From Deltaproteobacteria bacterium (lineage in GTDB: Bacteria > Myxococcota_A > Polyangia > JAAYKL01), in the NCBI GenBank assembly GCA_030595125.1, contig JAUVDV010000045.1:1-46565 (forward strand): 46,565 nucleotides of DNA, read 5' to 3'. This document shows positions 16,504 to 24,385 of this stretch, in pieces. Positions within the stretch are counted from its first letter, which is position 1; the number at the start of each line of letters is the position of its first letter. Below the pieces are notes generated by a model. It worked only from the letters and a program-made list of their open reading frames with translations. It searched no databases and had not been told where the DNA came from. The translations under genes were made by a program, and so were the position numbers.

Positions 16504-17055
16504 TCAGGAAATTATCATCTGTATGCTGGACTCCTGAGCCTCGGCCAGGAAGGTGGCGACACCGCAGAAGTCCATGTTCGGGTAATCGATCAACTCCTCG
16601 CGCTTGAAGCCCATGAGGCCCATGGACATCTCGCACACCTTTATCTCAACGCCCGTCATCTGTGCGATCTCGAACAGCTGGTCCAGGCTGGGAGCGTTCT
16701 TTTTCTTCATCAGGCCCTTGAGCATGGAGGTGCCCATGCCCGCCATGTGCATCTGGGAGAGCTTGGTCTTGTTGCGGCCCTTGGGCAGCATCCAGCCAAA
16801 CATTTTAGACATGAAGTCCTTGCCTCCGACCTTCTTCTTGGGGTCGCGCAACGCTGCCGTGCCCCAGAAGGTAAAGAACTGAACTACTTTCATCCCCATG
16901 GCGGCGGCGCCTGTCGCGATAATCATTGCGGCCAGGAGCTTATCCAGATCGCCTGAGAGCACGATCATGGAAAGTTTGTTTTCCTTGCCCGCGGGCATGG
17001 CGTCCACCCTGGCCTTGAGTTCGGCCAGTTGGGTTTCGACATCAGCGCTCATCAT
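16504..17055 (-). CDS. DsrE2-like sulfurtransferase
   Basis: A 183-residue protein of the DsrE/DsrF/DrsH-like family, closest by pattern to DsrE2. Matching features are a hydrophobic ATGAAAMGMKVVQFFTF segment, a Met/Lys-rich middle (MHMAGMGTSMLKGLMKKK) and the reactive cysteine block VEIKVCEMSMGLMGF with Cys141, followed by FCGVATFLAEA with Cys164. DsrE-type cysteines hold persulfide and trade it with TusA, which is the next gene. Two adjacent ATGs (17055, 17052) both fit the AGGAGAA ribosome site. The gene lies 33 bases after the ArsR-type regulator. The pairing of regulator, DsrE2-like and TusA proteins mirrors the sulfane-sulfur branch of sHdr gene clusters. Confidence 0.9.
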   Translation of the reverse strand: MMSADVETQLAELKARVDAMPAGKENKLSMIVLSGDLDKLLAAMIIATGAAAMGMKVVQFFTFWGTAALRDPKKKVGGKDFMSKMFGWMLPKGRNKTKLSQMHMAGMGTSMLKGLMKKKNAPSLDQLFEIAQMTGVEIKVCEMSMGLMGFKREELIDYPNMDFCGVATFLAEAQESSIQMIIS

Positions 17056-17088
17056 TTTCTCCTCTTCAGTCCGCCCGGGGCGGTCTAT

Positions 17089-17409
17089 CTATTTTCTCTT
17101 ACAGCTCGACACACACTTGATGAGATCGTTCATCCTCGGCTCTGCCAGGGTGTAACGGGAGATCCCGTCCTCCCGATACGTCTCGACGAGACCGCTCATC
17201 CTCAGAATACGTAGTTGCTGGGATACCAGCGCCTGCTTGGTGTCCATCTTTCGCGCCATGTCGGAAACGCGCTCGTTCGACTGGCAAAGAAGATCGATGA
17301 TTCGCAACCTCAACGGATGCGCCACCGCCTTCAACACATCGGCAATCTGCTCGGCGTTTTCGCCGTTGACCCTGGTCTTGCCGCTTCCTTTTTTCTTCAT
17401 TCGTGACAT
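17089..17409 (-). CDS. ArsR-family repressor with SqrR/BigR/sHdrR-like cysteines
   Basis: A 106-residue winged-helix repressor: helix-turn-helix around residues 46-75 (VSDMARKMDTKQALVSQQLRILRMSGLV) and the wing TYREDGISRYTL. It lacks the ELCVCDL metal box of ArsR/SmtB. It has Cys42 in helix 2 (IDLLCQS) and Cys99/Cys103 at the C terminus (CVSSC). A helix-2 cysteine paired with a C-terminal one is the redox pair of persulfide sensors such as SqrR and BigR. I infer sulfane-sulfur sensing, supported by the DsrE2-like and TusA genes directly downstream. A regulatory inverted repeat lies 20 bases upstream of its ATG. The start is uncertain between 17409 and 17400; neither has a clear ribosome site. 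Confidence 0.88.
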   Translation of the reverse strand: MSRMKKKGSGKTRVNGENAEQIADVLKAVAHPLRLRIIDLLCQSNERVSDMARKMDTKQALVSQQLRILRMSGLVETYREDGISRYTLAEPRMNDLIKCVSSCKRK

Positions 17410-17421
17410 CTTGAGAATAGT

Positions 17422-17444
17422 ATTATCACTATATCGGGATATAG
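17422..17444 (-). promoter_or_regulatory. Probable promoter and ArsR operator
   Basis: A perfect inverted repeat CTATAT-CGGG-ATATAG (17429-17444) lies just upstream of a GATAAT -10-like hexamer (17422-17427, minus strand). The placement suits repression of the regulator operon by its own product. The same intergenic region serves the divergent multihaem cytochrome gene. Confidence 0.6.
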
Positions 17445-17551
17445 CAAGGTAAAATTAACATAAAGTTTATCGACTTTGGCTTTTTCTTCGTGCGAAAACG
17501 TCTAGAGCACGTCTTGACTAGACTTTCCTTATTACTTCGCAGATAAATAAA

Positions 17552-17580
17552 TCTGGCACCTGATACATGAGTCTGGCACC
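17552..17580 (+). repeat. Direct repeat TCTGGCACC upstream of the cytochrome gene
   Basis: TCTGGCACC occurs at 17552-17560 and 17572-17580. A related CTGGCACC occurs near 35099. It could be a regulator half-site pair or a dispersed intergenic tag. Confidence 0.4.
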
Positions 17581-17610
17581 ACGTACTCGAGCACGATCTG
17601 GAGGTGATTT

Positions 17611-20325
17611 ATGGGTCGCTGCCCATTGGCAATAGCACTATCCGCAGGAATAGCTGGCTTGTTTCTCGGTTGCAACGAAGACCCCGGCGGGGGATCCGAC
17701 ACACCGGACGCGTCGACCAACGAAACACCGGACGCGGCACCCGATGATTGTGTTGCGGGCACTCTCCTCCCCTGTACTTGCCCCGACGGTGAAACGGGTT
17801 ATGCCGAATGCGTGGACGACAGCTGGGCCGAATGCGATTGCGAAGAGGGTGAGTTTCCAATGTTCTGCGGATTGTGCCACGGGGATTGGGACTATCCCGC
17901 TCCACCCAAAGATATCTCTGGAAATACGGAGACCAGCATTGTCACCGTGGGCGCCCACCGGGCCCACCTGATGGAGAGCGACTGGCACCGGCGGGTGGAG
18001 TGCGTGGACTGCCACGCGGTTCCCAAAAAAATGAATTCCCCGGGTCACATTGATCCTTCACCGGCGGAGCTCACCTTCGCAAAAGTCTCCATCGCTGACG
18101 GGGCGTCACCGCTATTCGATCGCACCATTGCCACCTGCGCTGGAACCTACTGTCACGGTTCTACGCTGACAGGGTTCGCCTCCGGGGATCCGGTATGGAC
18201 CGACGATGACGGATCCCCCGGAGAGTGCGGCTCTTGCCACAGCCTGCCACCGGGTGGAAGTCATCCCACAGACACAGAGTGTGAAAACTGCCACGGCAAC
18301 GTAGTCGCCGCTGGAAACGAGATCATCGCATCGAATCTTCATGTGGATGGGATCGTGCAGTTCTCCGGAGATGGGTTGAGCTGCAATACCTGCCATGGCG
18401 GCGCCCAAAACGCGGCGCCTCCGGTTGACACTTCCGGTAATACCGATCCCACGATTCCCACCGTGGGGGCTCATCAATCCCATCTGGGCACGAGCACCTG
18501 GCACCGGGAAGTGCAGTGCGATGACTGTCACGAAGTTCCCCAATCAATGGATGATTGTCACAACGACGGCCCACCCGCAGAGCACGTCTGGAGCGCGCTA
18601 TCGAGCGCCGACGGAGCCAACCCGTCATACGACTCGTCCACCACAACTTGCATCAACACCTATTGTCACGGCGCCACCCTGGCGGCCGGCGGAGAAAATC
18701 CGGATCCCCAGTGGAACGTGGTGGCGAGCGGGGAGGTTGTGTGCGGCGATTGCCACAGCATCCCACCCTGCACAGGTCACCCGGGATCGGGGCCGTGCGC
18801 CCCATGCCACGATCAGGTGTACGACGGCACCGACTGGGTTAACCCGCAGCTGCACATCGACGGCGTGATTCAAGTCATCGATGACCTGCCCTGCGGGGCC
18901 TGCCACGGGATGCCCCCGGCGGCGCCTCACAACGGATTCACCGACTGCGCACTGTGCCACGGCATGGTCTGGGACGGCACGGATTGGGTTGACGAATCCC
19001 TCCACGACAACGGCGTTGTGGATGTCTCGGGGTCATGCAATGTCTGTCACGGCAACCCCCCTACCCTCGCGAATCAGGATTTCCCGGGCGGCGGCGGAGC
19101 TCACGTGAAGCATGTGACCGACCTGGGCATGACGTGCAACATCTGCCACGGGCATAACGGCAGCGGCTCTACTCATGCACCCCTGGGTTCAGCCACCATT
19201 GATCAAGTCAACGTGGATATCGCATTTGATCTGAGCGTTTCATATCCCGGCGGCACAACCATGGACAACGGGCTGACCACGTCCTTCAGCCACAACGGAG
19301 GAAACCCCACTTGCAACGTGGGATGCCACAACCCGGTAGTGGGCGATGCGGCCTCTCTGGGGAATCAGGCCACATGGACCGATACAGAGATCACCTGCAT
19401 TGATTGCCACGACCAGACCGGCCTGAACCTGCCGATCAACCACCCGGTGAACGGCACCGACGCGCAGATCAGAGCCAATTGCTCCGAGTGTCATGATCAT
19501 TCCAACCACACGACAGGCACAATCGCATTCGCGGATCCGGACCCGAGCGACGGAATCGATCCCTCGACTACCTCGGTTGCAACCGACCTGTGCAAGACGT
19601 GTCACGATGGAGGATCTTCAACCTATTTCGGTGGCGCGACTGCGATTGATATGAGCGACTCGTGGATCGCTCCCCGTGCCCACGAAGATAACGCGGTGGG
19701 ATGCACAAGCTGTCACGGTCATCACGGGAACAGCTCGGGCGCCACCCTGACAGCAGACCCCGAGGAGAGCGGCTGCGCGAGTTGTCATCCAACTGTGGTG
19801 GCAGAGATGGCAGCGGGCGGATCCTTTACGCATCATCACGTGGACGATTCTGACCCACTGCATACTCCGGCAGAGCTGGAGTGCACAAGATGCCACAATC
19901 CTCATGTGGTCGACGATTCTCCCTGGCAACCGGTGATCAACCCGGACAACGGCAGCTTGATATCAGTAGCTGATGTTCCGAGCGATCATTTCTCCACCGC
20001 CGGAAGCGACACATCTGTTTTCTGCCTGACCTGTCACGACGGAACTCAGCCCGCCGCCGGAGACATCGCGGCAGAGCTGGCGAGCGCCTGGACCATCAAC
20101 TCCCAGTTCTTCAGAGGCGGCGCCTCCGACAGGAACATGCACATTTCCCACGTTTCAACCCAGGGATTCGCCTGTACGGAGTGTCACAACGCTCACAGCA
20201 ACACTGGCACATCGGGACTCAATCGCGGCCACCTGCTCTACAACTACATCACCGTCAACACCTTCCCGTATACAGGCAAGAACTCCTGCGGATTGTCAGG
20301 CGGCCCCACCGACTGTCATCATTAA
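17611..20325 (+). CDS. Large multihaem c-type cytochrome lipoprotein
   Basis: A 904-residue predicted lipoprotein with lipobox LFLGC (Cys21) and a near-perfect ribosome site GGAGGTGAT at 17600-17608. By direct count it has 20 CxxCH haem motifs, from CGLCH at residue 86 to CTECH near 855. It also has two CxxxxCH (CAGTYCH, CINTYCH), one CxxxCH (CNVGCH) and a terminal Cx8CH. The CxxxxCH...CxxCHSxPP blocks match the Geobacter-type repeated motif. Many extra histidines can serve as distal ligands. Such proteins sit on the outer membrane and conduct electrons to extracellular acceptors. It is divergent from the sulfur-handling operon and shares its control region; its stop overlaps that of the convergent glycosyltransferase gene by 4 bases. 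Haem number and location are inferred. Confidence 0.95.
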   Translation: MGRCPLAIALSAGIAGLFLGCNEDPGGGSDTPDASTNETPDAAPDDCVAGTLLPCTCPDGETGYAECVDDSWAECDCEEGEFPMFCGLCHGDWDYPAPPKDISGNTETSIVTVGAHRAHLMESDWHRRVECVDCHAVPKKMNSPGHIDPSPAELTFAKVSIADGASPLFDRTIATCAGTYCHGSTLTGFASGDPVWTDDDGSPGECGSCHSLPPGGSHPTDTECENCHGNVVAAGNEIIASNLHVDGIVQFSGDGLSCNTCHGGAQNAAPPVDTSGNTDPTIPTVGAHQSHLGTSTWHREVQCDDCHEVPQSMDDCHNDGPPAEHVWSALSSADGANPSYDSSTTTCINTYCHGATLAAGGENPDPQWNVVASGEVVCGDCHSIPPCTGHPGSGPCAPCHDQVYDGTDWVNPQLHIDGVIQVIDDLPCGACHGMPPAAPHNGFTDCALCHGMVWDGTDWVDESLHDNGVVDVSGSCNVCHGNPPTLANQDFPGGGGAHVKHVTDLGMTCNICHGHNGSGSTHAPLGSATIDQVNVDIAFDLSVSYPGGTTMDNGLTTSFSHNGGNPTCNVGCHNPVVGDAASLGNQATWTDTEITCIDCHDQTGLNLPINHPVNGTDAQIRANCSECHDHSNHTTGTIAFADPDPSDGIDPSTTSVATDLCKTCHDGGSSTYFGGATAIDMSDSWIAPRAHEDNAVGCTSCHGHHGNSSGATLTADPEESGCASCHPTVVAEMAAGGSFTHHHVDDSDPLHTPAELECTRCHNPHVVDDSPWQPVINPDNGSLISVADVPSDHFSTAGSDTSVFCLTCHDGTQPAAGDIAAELASAWTINSQFFRGGASDRNMHISHVSTQGFACTECHNAHSNTGTSGLNRGHLLYNYITVNTFPYTGKNSCGLSGGPTDCHH

Positions 20326-21029
20326 CTCCCCAGACGTTTCTTCAACCCGAAACGAAGCGCGTCCAGCGCGACCTTGGAAATCTTCAGCGGGTTGGCGACT
20401 TTCGAGGAGCCTGATCTGCGTGAATTGCACTGGATCTGCGTCATCGTCGTCGTGAGCCCTCGCTCGATACCTCTCTGGATCAACTCGAAGCTGAAGAAGA
20501 AAGTGGCGGCGGTGATGGACGGTCTTAACTCCCTGGCGACCTCGGTGGGGAAGAGGTAAATCCCCTCCAGGCGAAAACGTATACCGGTCATCGCCCTGAG
20601 GAACAGGCGAAAGGATCGGCTGAGGGTCCCACGCCGAAAAGATTCGCGGCCGCCTTCGTAGGTCGTCAATACAATATCCCCGTAAGGAAGACATTGAATC
20701 ATCTTGCCCAACTCGGCGGCGGGGATCTGTCCATCTGCGGCATTGAACGTGAAATACTCTTTGGTCGCGGCTTCTATTCCCGTCGCGATGCCGGCCCCCA
20801 TCCCCTGGTTTGTCTCGTGCTGAAGAAGGCGTATTCGGCCGTCCCGGCGATTGTGATCCAGCACCACCTGCGCACTGTTATCGGTGCTCCCGTCGTCGAC
20901 AACGAGGATCTCCCAATCTTCGACCGCGCTTATCAGAAACTCTCGCGTCTCGCGCAGGGTATCGCCCACGTTCTCCTCTTCGTTGTACATGAGGATGGTC
21001 ACTGTCAAAGATGGCGCAGCCTTTGTCAT
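20322..21029 (-). CDS. Family 2 glycosyltransferase (DPM1-like)
   Basis: A 235-residue GT-A fold enzyme resembling polyprenyl-phosphate sugar synthases. It has the N-terminal strand TVTILMYNEEENV, the nucleotide-sugar motif DDGSTDNS at residues 45-52, NQGMGAG and an ADGQ motif near 98-101 in place of the usual DxD. No C-terminal membrane helices are present. I chose the ATG at 21029, just before the first strand; the open frame extends upstream to a TTG at 21104 without added homology. A clear ribosome site is lacking at either. Likely function: transfer of a hexose to a lipid or polysaccharide intermediate at the inner membrane. The precise donor is unknown. Confidence 0.88.
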   Translation of the reverse strand: MTKAAPSLTVTILMYNEEENVGDTLRETREFLISAVEDWEILVVDDGSTDNSAQVVLDHNRRDGRIRLLQHETNQGMGAGIATGIEAATKEYFTFNAADGQIPAAELGKMIQCLPYGDIVLTTYEGGRESFRRGTLSRSFRLFLRAMTGIRFRLEGIYLFPTEVARELRPSITAATFFFSFELIQRGIERGLTTTMTQIQCNSRRSGSSKVANPLKISKVALDALRFGLKKRLGS

Positions 21030-21208
21030 TCGATCACTATAGCAGGAGCCTGCGAGATTTCTAAGCGCTGAGGATTGGAACATTTCTAAAAGGCGGTTGT
21101 CCAAAATATCAGGAGCCTCGAGAGAATCGGGAACTCAAAAGGTTTTCCCAGAAAAAGAACGTCGGCAAATTGTGTCCTTAAAACCAGGGCGATCGGGAGG
21201 CGTGTATC

Positions 21209-23389
21209 ATGAGAACAGAGAAACTACTTTTTATTTCGGCCATTTGGGCAGCACTATTTCTGTCGACCGGGATGTCGACGGCGGCCCCAAAGAAGGCCCC
21301 GAAGTTCAAGACGACGAACGTTACCCTGTACGATTGCGGCCTCGCTCAGATAGAGAAACAGGCGGTAGTGCGCGGTGCTCAAACATTGGAGATAGACGTC
21401 ACCCTCGCCCATCTGGACGATCTACTGGCGAGCCTGGTCCTGGCAACGGACGACTCCGTTCGCGTCAAGGGCGTCAACTATCCGATGGTCCGAAATCTCG
21501 GGCAGGCGATTGCGTCGAGCGGGATGGCGAATGCCCTGTCTTCGGACGAGGACATGAACGCGCTTACGATGCCGGCCGGTGTTCCGGGATACATGAAGGC
21601 GCTGGTCGGGATGAACGTGACGGTCGAACAAAAAGGGAAGAAGTCGATCACCGGAACCGTGCTCGCATGCGTTGACGAAACCGGGCACGGCCCAAAGACG
21701 GTCCAGAAGAGCAACGGGGACATGGTTGAAGAGGCTCCCGTGAGCAACCTGGTCATCGTTTCAGGGGACGGCGCCATGTCCTGGATACCGGTGGATGAAA
21801 TCTCCGTCATCGCGCCCGTCTCCGGACGGGAAGCGACGGCAATGAGTGATTTCGCCACTGCGCTGGGAAAGGCCAACGGCTTCACCGAGACGGTCATCGA
21901 GTTGACAACGTCGGCTGGCTCGAAGGGCAAGCTTGCAGCGGCGTACATTCGTCAGATGCCGCTGTGGAAGACCGTCTACAAGGTCACCGCGCAGGACGAC
22001 ACCGTCACCCTGGAGGCCTGGGCGGTAGTTCACAACGACACTGGCGAAGACTGGAACGATGTGGAGATGACCCTGGTCTCCGGGTTGCCCAAGTCGTATG
22101 TCTTCTCGGTCGCGTCGCCCAGGTACGCCGAACGGGAGACCCTCTTCCCGGAAGAGGAGGGGGGCATGATGCCTCAGCTGGGCGCGCGAACTCCCGACTC
22201 GTTGCTCTACGACTTCGAGGGTCTCCTGATCGGTGAGAGCTACGGGTACGGCGGCATGGGGATGTCGGGCATCGGGAGCGGCGGCGGAGGCGCTTCTGCC
22301 ATGGGCGCAATGCTGGGCACGGTGGGAAAAAGCTCCGGATATGGAGGATCCTCCGGCTCCGAGCGTACCAGCTCGCTCCTCGATGTCGGAGACCCCGCAG
22401 CGGAGGAACAGATGGAGGCGCAGGTGGAGGGGGAGATTTCCACCTACAAGGCCATGAACAAGGTGAGCATCCCCGCCGGGGCGTCGAGTCTGGTACCGGT
22501 AGTTCGCAAGAAGCTAGACGGGGGCGCTTTCACCCTGCTGGAGTCGGGGACCGATCCCTCGACCTGCGTTCGGGTCGTGAATGGGACGGGTCTGGTGATG
22601 CAAGGCGGCATGGCGAGCTTCTACATCTCGGGGAGGTTCAGGGGGCAGGCCGATCTCTGGAGAACCGAGCCAGGTGACATCGGTGTGTGGTGCTTCGGCG
22701 AGGATCCCGACGTGATCTTTGAGCGAGACGTCAAGGTGAAACAGGTGCGCGAAATGCTCGAGTGGAAGGGCGCGCAATTATGGTCTCACAATCTGAAGCA
22801 TACTACCTACCAGTACACCGTGGAGAACAAGGCCGGTCAGTCGAGAAAGATCGCCCTGGACGTGCGACACATCGAGAACGGTCGCGTGGTCTCTCCCAAA
22901 ACGGTGCTGGACACGGATATGGATAACCGAAAACTGCACATCTTCGAAATTGCCGGGCGCGTAGAGGTGGTCAAGGAGATCCTCGTCGAAGAAGGCGTCA
23001 TGACGAACGTACCGATAAAAATAGATGAGCTGTGGGAGTTGTCCAGGATGAAGTCCATCCCCAAAAAGCAAAGGGACGTATTGCTGACGGCGCGTAACTT
23101 CCTGGTCAAGGAAGCGCAGTTGATCAAAAGACGCGAAAAGGACCAAAAGCTCGCATTGGAAAAGGAAGCCGATGTCCGGGATTGTCGCGCGACCCTGGCG
23201 GTTATTCCGTCAATCAAGGGGAGATCGAAGTCGGTAGAGAAGATCCTCACAAGACTCGTCGCGGCGCAGAACAAGGCCGTGGACTACAAGGAGAGCGTCC
23301 GAACTCTGGGGTTGAGGATTGAAAAGGCGCACAAACACGCAATCGACTCGCTGAAAACACTGATTCGCAAACCGGAAACCAAGCTTTGA
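21209..23389 (+). CDS. Exported DUF4139-domain protein
   Basis: A 726-residue protein with a Sec signal peptide (cleavage near STAA, residue ~26) and GGGAGG about 9 bases before the ATG. The central segment LWKTVYKV, AWAVVHNDTGEDWNDVEMTLVSG and the later QYTVENKAGQSRKIALDVRH match the DUF4139 pattern of mucoidy-inhibitor-A-like proteins. The region before it (LYDCGLAQIEKQAVVRGAQTLEIDV) corresponds to the N-terminal domain of that family. A Gly-rich insert (residues ~345-390) and a Lys/Glu-rich C-terminal coiled coil (from ~625) flank it. Cysteines are few. Biochemical role is unknown for the family; periplasmic or surface location is inferred from the signal. It converges on the next lipoprotein gene with 11 bases between stops. 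Confidence 0.85.
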   Translation: MRTEKLLFISAIWAALFLSTGMSTAAPKKAPKFKTTNVTLYDCGLAQIEKQAVVRGAQTLEIDVTLAHLDDLLASLVLATDDSVRVKGVNYPMVRNLGQAIASSGMANALSSDEDMNALTMPAGVPGYMKALVGMNVTVEQKGKKSITGTVLACVDETGHGPKTVQKSNGDMVEEAPVSNLVIVSGDGAMSWIPVDEISVIAPVSGREATAMSDFATALGKANGFTETVIELTTSAGSKGKLAAAYIRQMPLWKTVYKVTAQDDTVTLEAWAVVHNDTGEDWNDVEMTLVSGLPKSYVFSVASPRYAERETLFPEEEGGMMPQLGARTPDSLLYDFEGLLIGESYGYGGMGMSGIGSGGGGASAMGAMLGTVGKSSGYGGSSGSERTSSLLDVGDPAAEEQMEAQVEGEISTYKAMNKVSIPAGASSLVPVVRKKLDGGAFTLLESGTDPSTCVRVVNGTGLVMQGGMASFYISGRFRGQADLWRTEPGDIGVWCFGEDPDVIFERDVKVKQVREMLEWKGAQLWSHNLKHTTYQYTVENKAGQSRKIALDVRHIENGRVVSPKTVLDTDMDNRKLHIFEIAGRVEVVKEILVEEGVMTNVPIKIDELWELSRMKSIPKKQRDVLLTARNFLVKEAQLIKRREKDQKLALEKEADVRDCRATLAVIPSIKGRSKSVEKILTRLVAAQNKAVDYKESVRTLGLRIEKAHKHAIDSLKTLIRKPETKL

Positions 23390-23400
23390 TGAAGAGTCTT

Positions 23401-23877
23401 TCAGGGCGCCTGGGTGTCGATCGTGAAGTCGACCCCGTTGGTTATGCTGCAGTAGTCGCCGAAGGCCCCGCCGCACTCGTCGACCACGAACTGTGTTGTG
23501 CCGTACCACTCACCGCTCGCCGGCCCTTCTGCCGGGACGTCCGTCGACTCGGCCTCGGCGAGCCAGGCCAGCACACGCCAGTGCTTGAACTCGGTGGTGC
23601 CGACACCACCCCCGATCAAGTATCCGTATGGGAACTCGACCTCGGCGATATCGTGGCTCATCACGTAGAGCTCGCCATCGGCCGGGACGCCGCTCGCCAC
23701 GTCGAACCCCGCCTCCGGTTCGGGAAACGCTCGCAGTTCCAGAGTGGCGTAGCCCGTAGCGTCTACGCCCGAGTCGAGTGATATCGTACCCTCGGCCCCG
23801 GGGCCTCCAGGATCGCACCCGATCGCAACCACGCACGTGAGCGCCGCAAACCCGATCCGCATCAATATGTTTCTCAT
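23401..23877 (-). CDS. Small lipoprotein, unknown
   Basis: A 158-residue predicted lipoprotein with lipobox VAIGC (Cys20) and GGAGG 7 bases upstream of the chosen ATG. The longer open frame to 23988 has no ribosome site. The mature part is beta-rich (GTISLDSGVDATGYATLELRA, ELYVMSHDIAEVEFPYGYLIGG, HWRVLAWL) and ends in a Cys-containing segment with VDECGGAFGDYCS. The strand pattern suggests an Ig-like or transthyretin-like sandwich. No family is recognised. It is the last gene of the long minus-strand lipoprotein train that starts at the sigma factor. Confidence 0.75.
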   Translation of the reverse strand: MRNILMRIGFAALTCVVAIGCDPGGPGAEGTISLDSGVDATGYATLELRAFPEPEAGFDVASGVPADGELYVMSHDIAEVEFPYGYLIGGGVGTTEFKHWRVLAWLAEAESTDVPAEGPASGEWYGTTQFVVDECGGAFGDYCSITNGVDFTIDTQAP

Positions 23878-23926
23878 GGTCAGTCCTCCCAGATCAGTTT
23901 CCATCTCATTTGCCCCCACGATTACC

Positions 23927-24355
23927 CTACAATTTGCAGTTGGCCTCGATACACATTGCCATTTTCTCGCACGGAAAATCCAGATCATGGCAGTCCAGAC
24001 AGGCCTCGCTCATTGTATAGATTCTACTCATACATTTGCCGTGACATATTTCCATATCGTCATCTTTGCCGATGAGTTCACTCGTCTTTTCTCTTCCCAC
24101 AGTGCTGTCCAGTTCATCCCTGCAGTTGAACTCCATGTCACAAATACCAAGACAATCAGAGAGGGCCATATTCTCTTTGTCTTCCTCGCTGAGTTCGTCA
24201 TCGGCGTTTTCCTCACTCAGTTCTTCGACTCCACCATCCGGAGTGATGGGTTGTACAAACGGGGAATCGTACTTGAGGGAGGGAGCTTGCGTATGACCCT
24301 TACATCCCAAAACAGCGCATGACATTGCGAGTACGAGAAAAACAGGTGTTTTCAT
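23927..24355 (-). CDS. Cysteine-rich acidic lipoprotein
   Basis: A 142-residue predicted lipoprotein with lipobox AVLGC (Cys18). After an acidic Glu/Asp-rich linker (EELSEENADDELSEEDKE) it has a compact cysteine pattern (CLGICDMEFNC, CHGKCMSR, CLDCHDLDFPCEKMAMC, CIEANC). That suggests a disulfide-rich or metal-binding helical domain. One CLDCH matches the haem-attachment motif CxxCH, but a single site in such a Cys-rich context may be chance. The start at 24355 gives the best signal peptide; the weak GAGA upstream leaves it uncertain. Confidence 0.7.
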   Translation of the reverse strand: MKTPVFLVLAMSCAVLGCKGHTQAPSLKYDSPFVQPITPDGGVEELSEENADDELSEEDKENMALSDCLGICDMEFNCRDELDSTVGREKTSELIGKDDDMEICHGKCMSRIYTMSEACLDCHDLDFPCEKMAMCIEANCKL

Positions 24356-24385
24356 ATATTGTATTCTCTGCACGATGACGAATGA

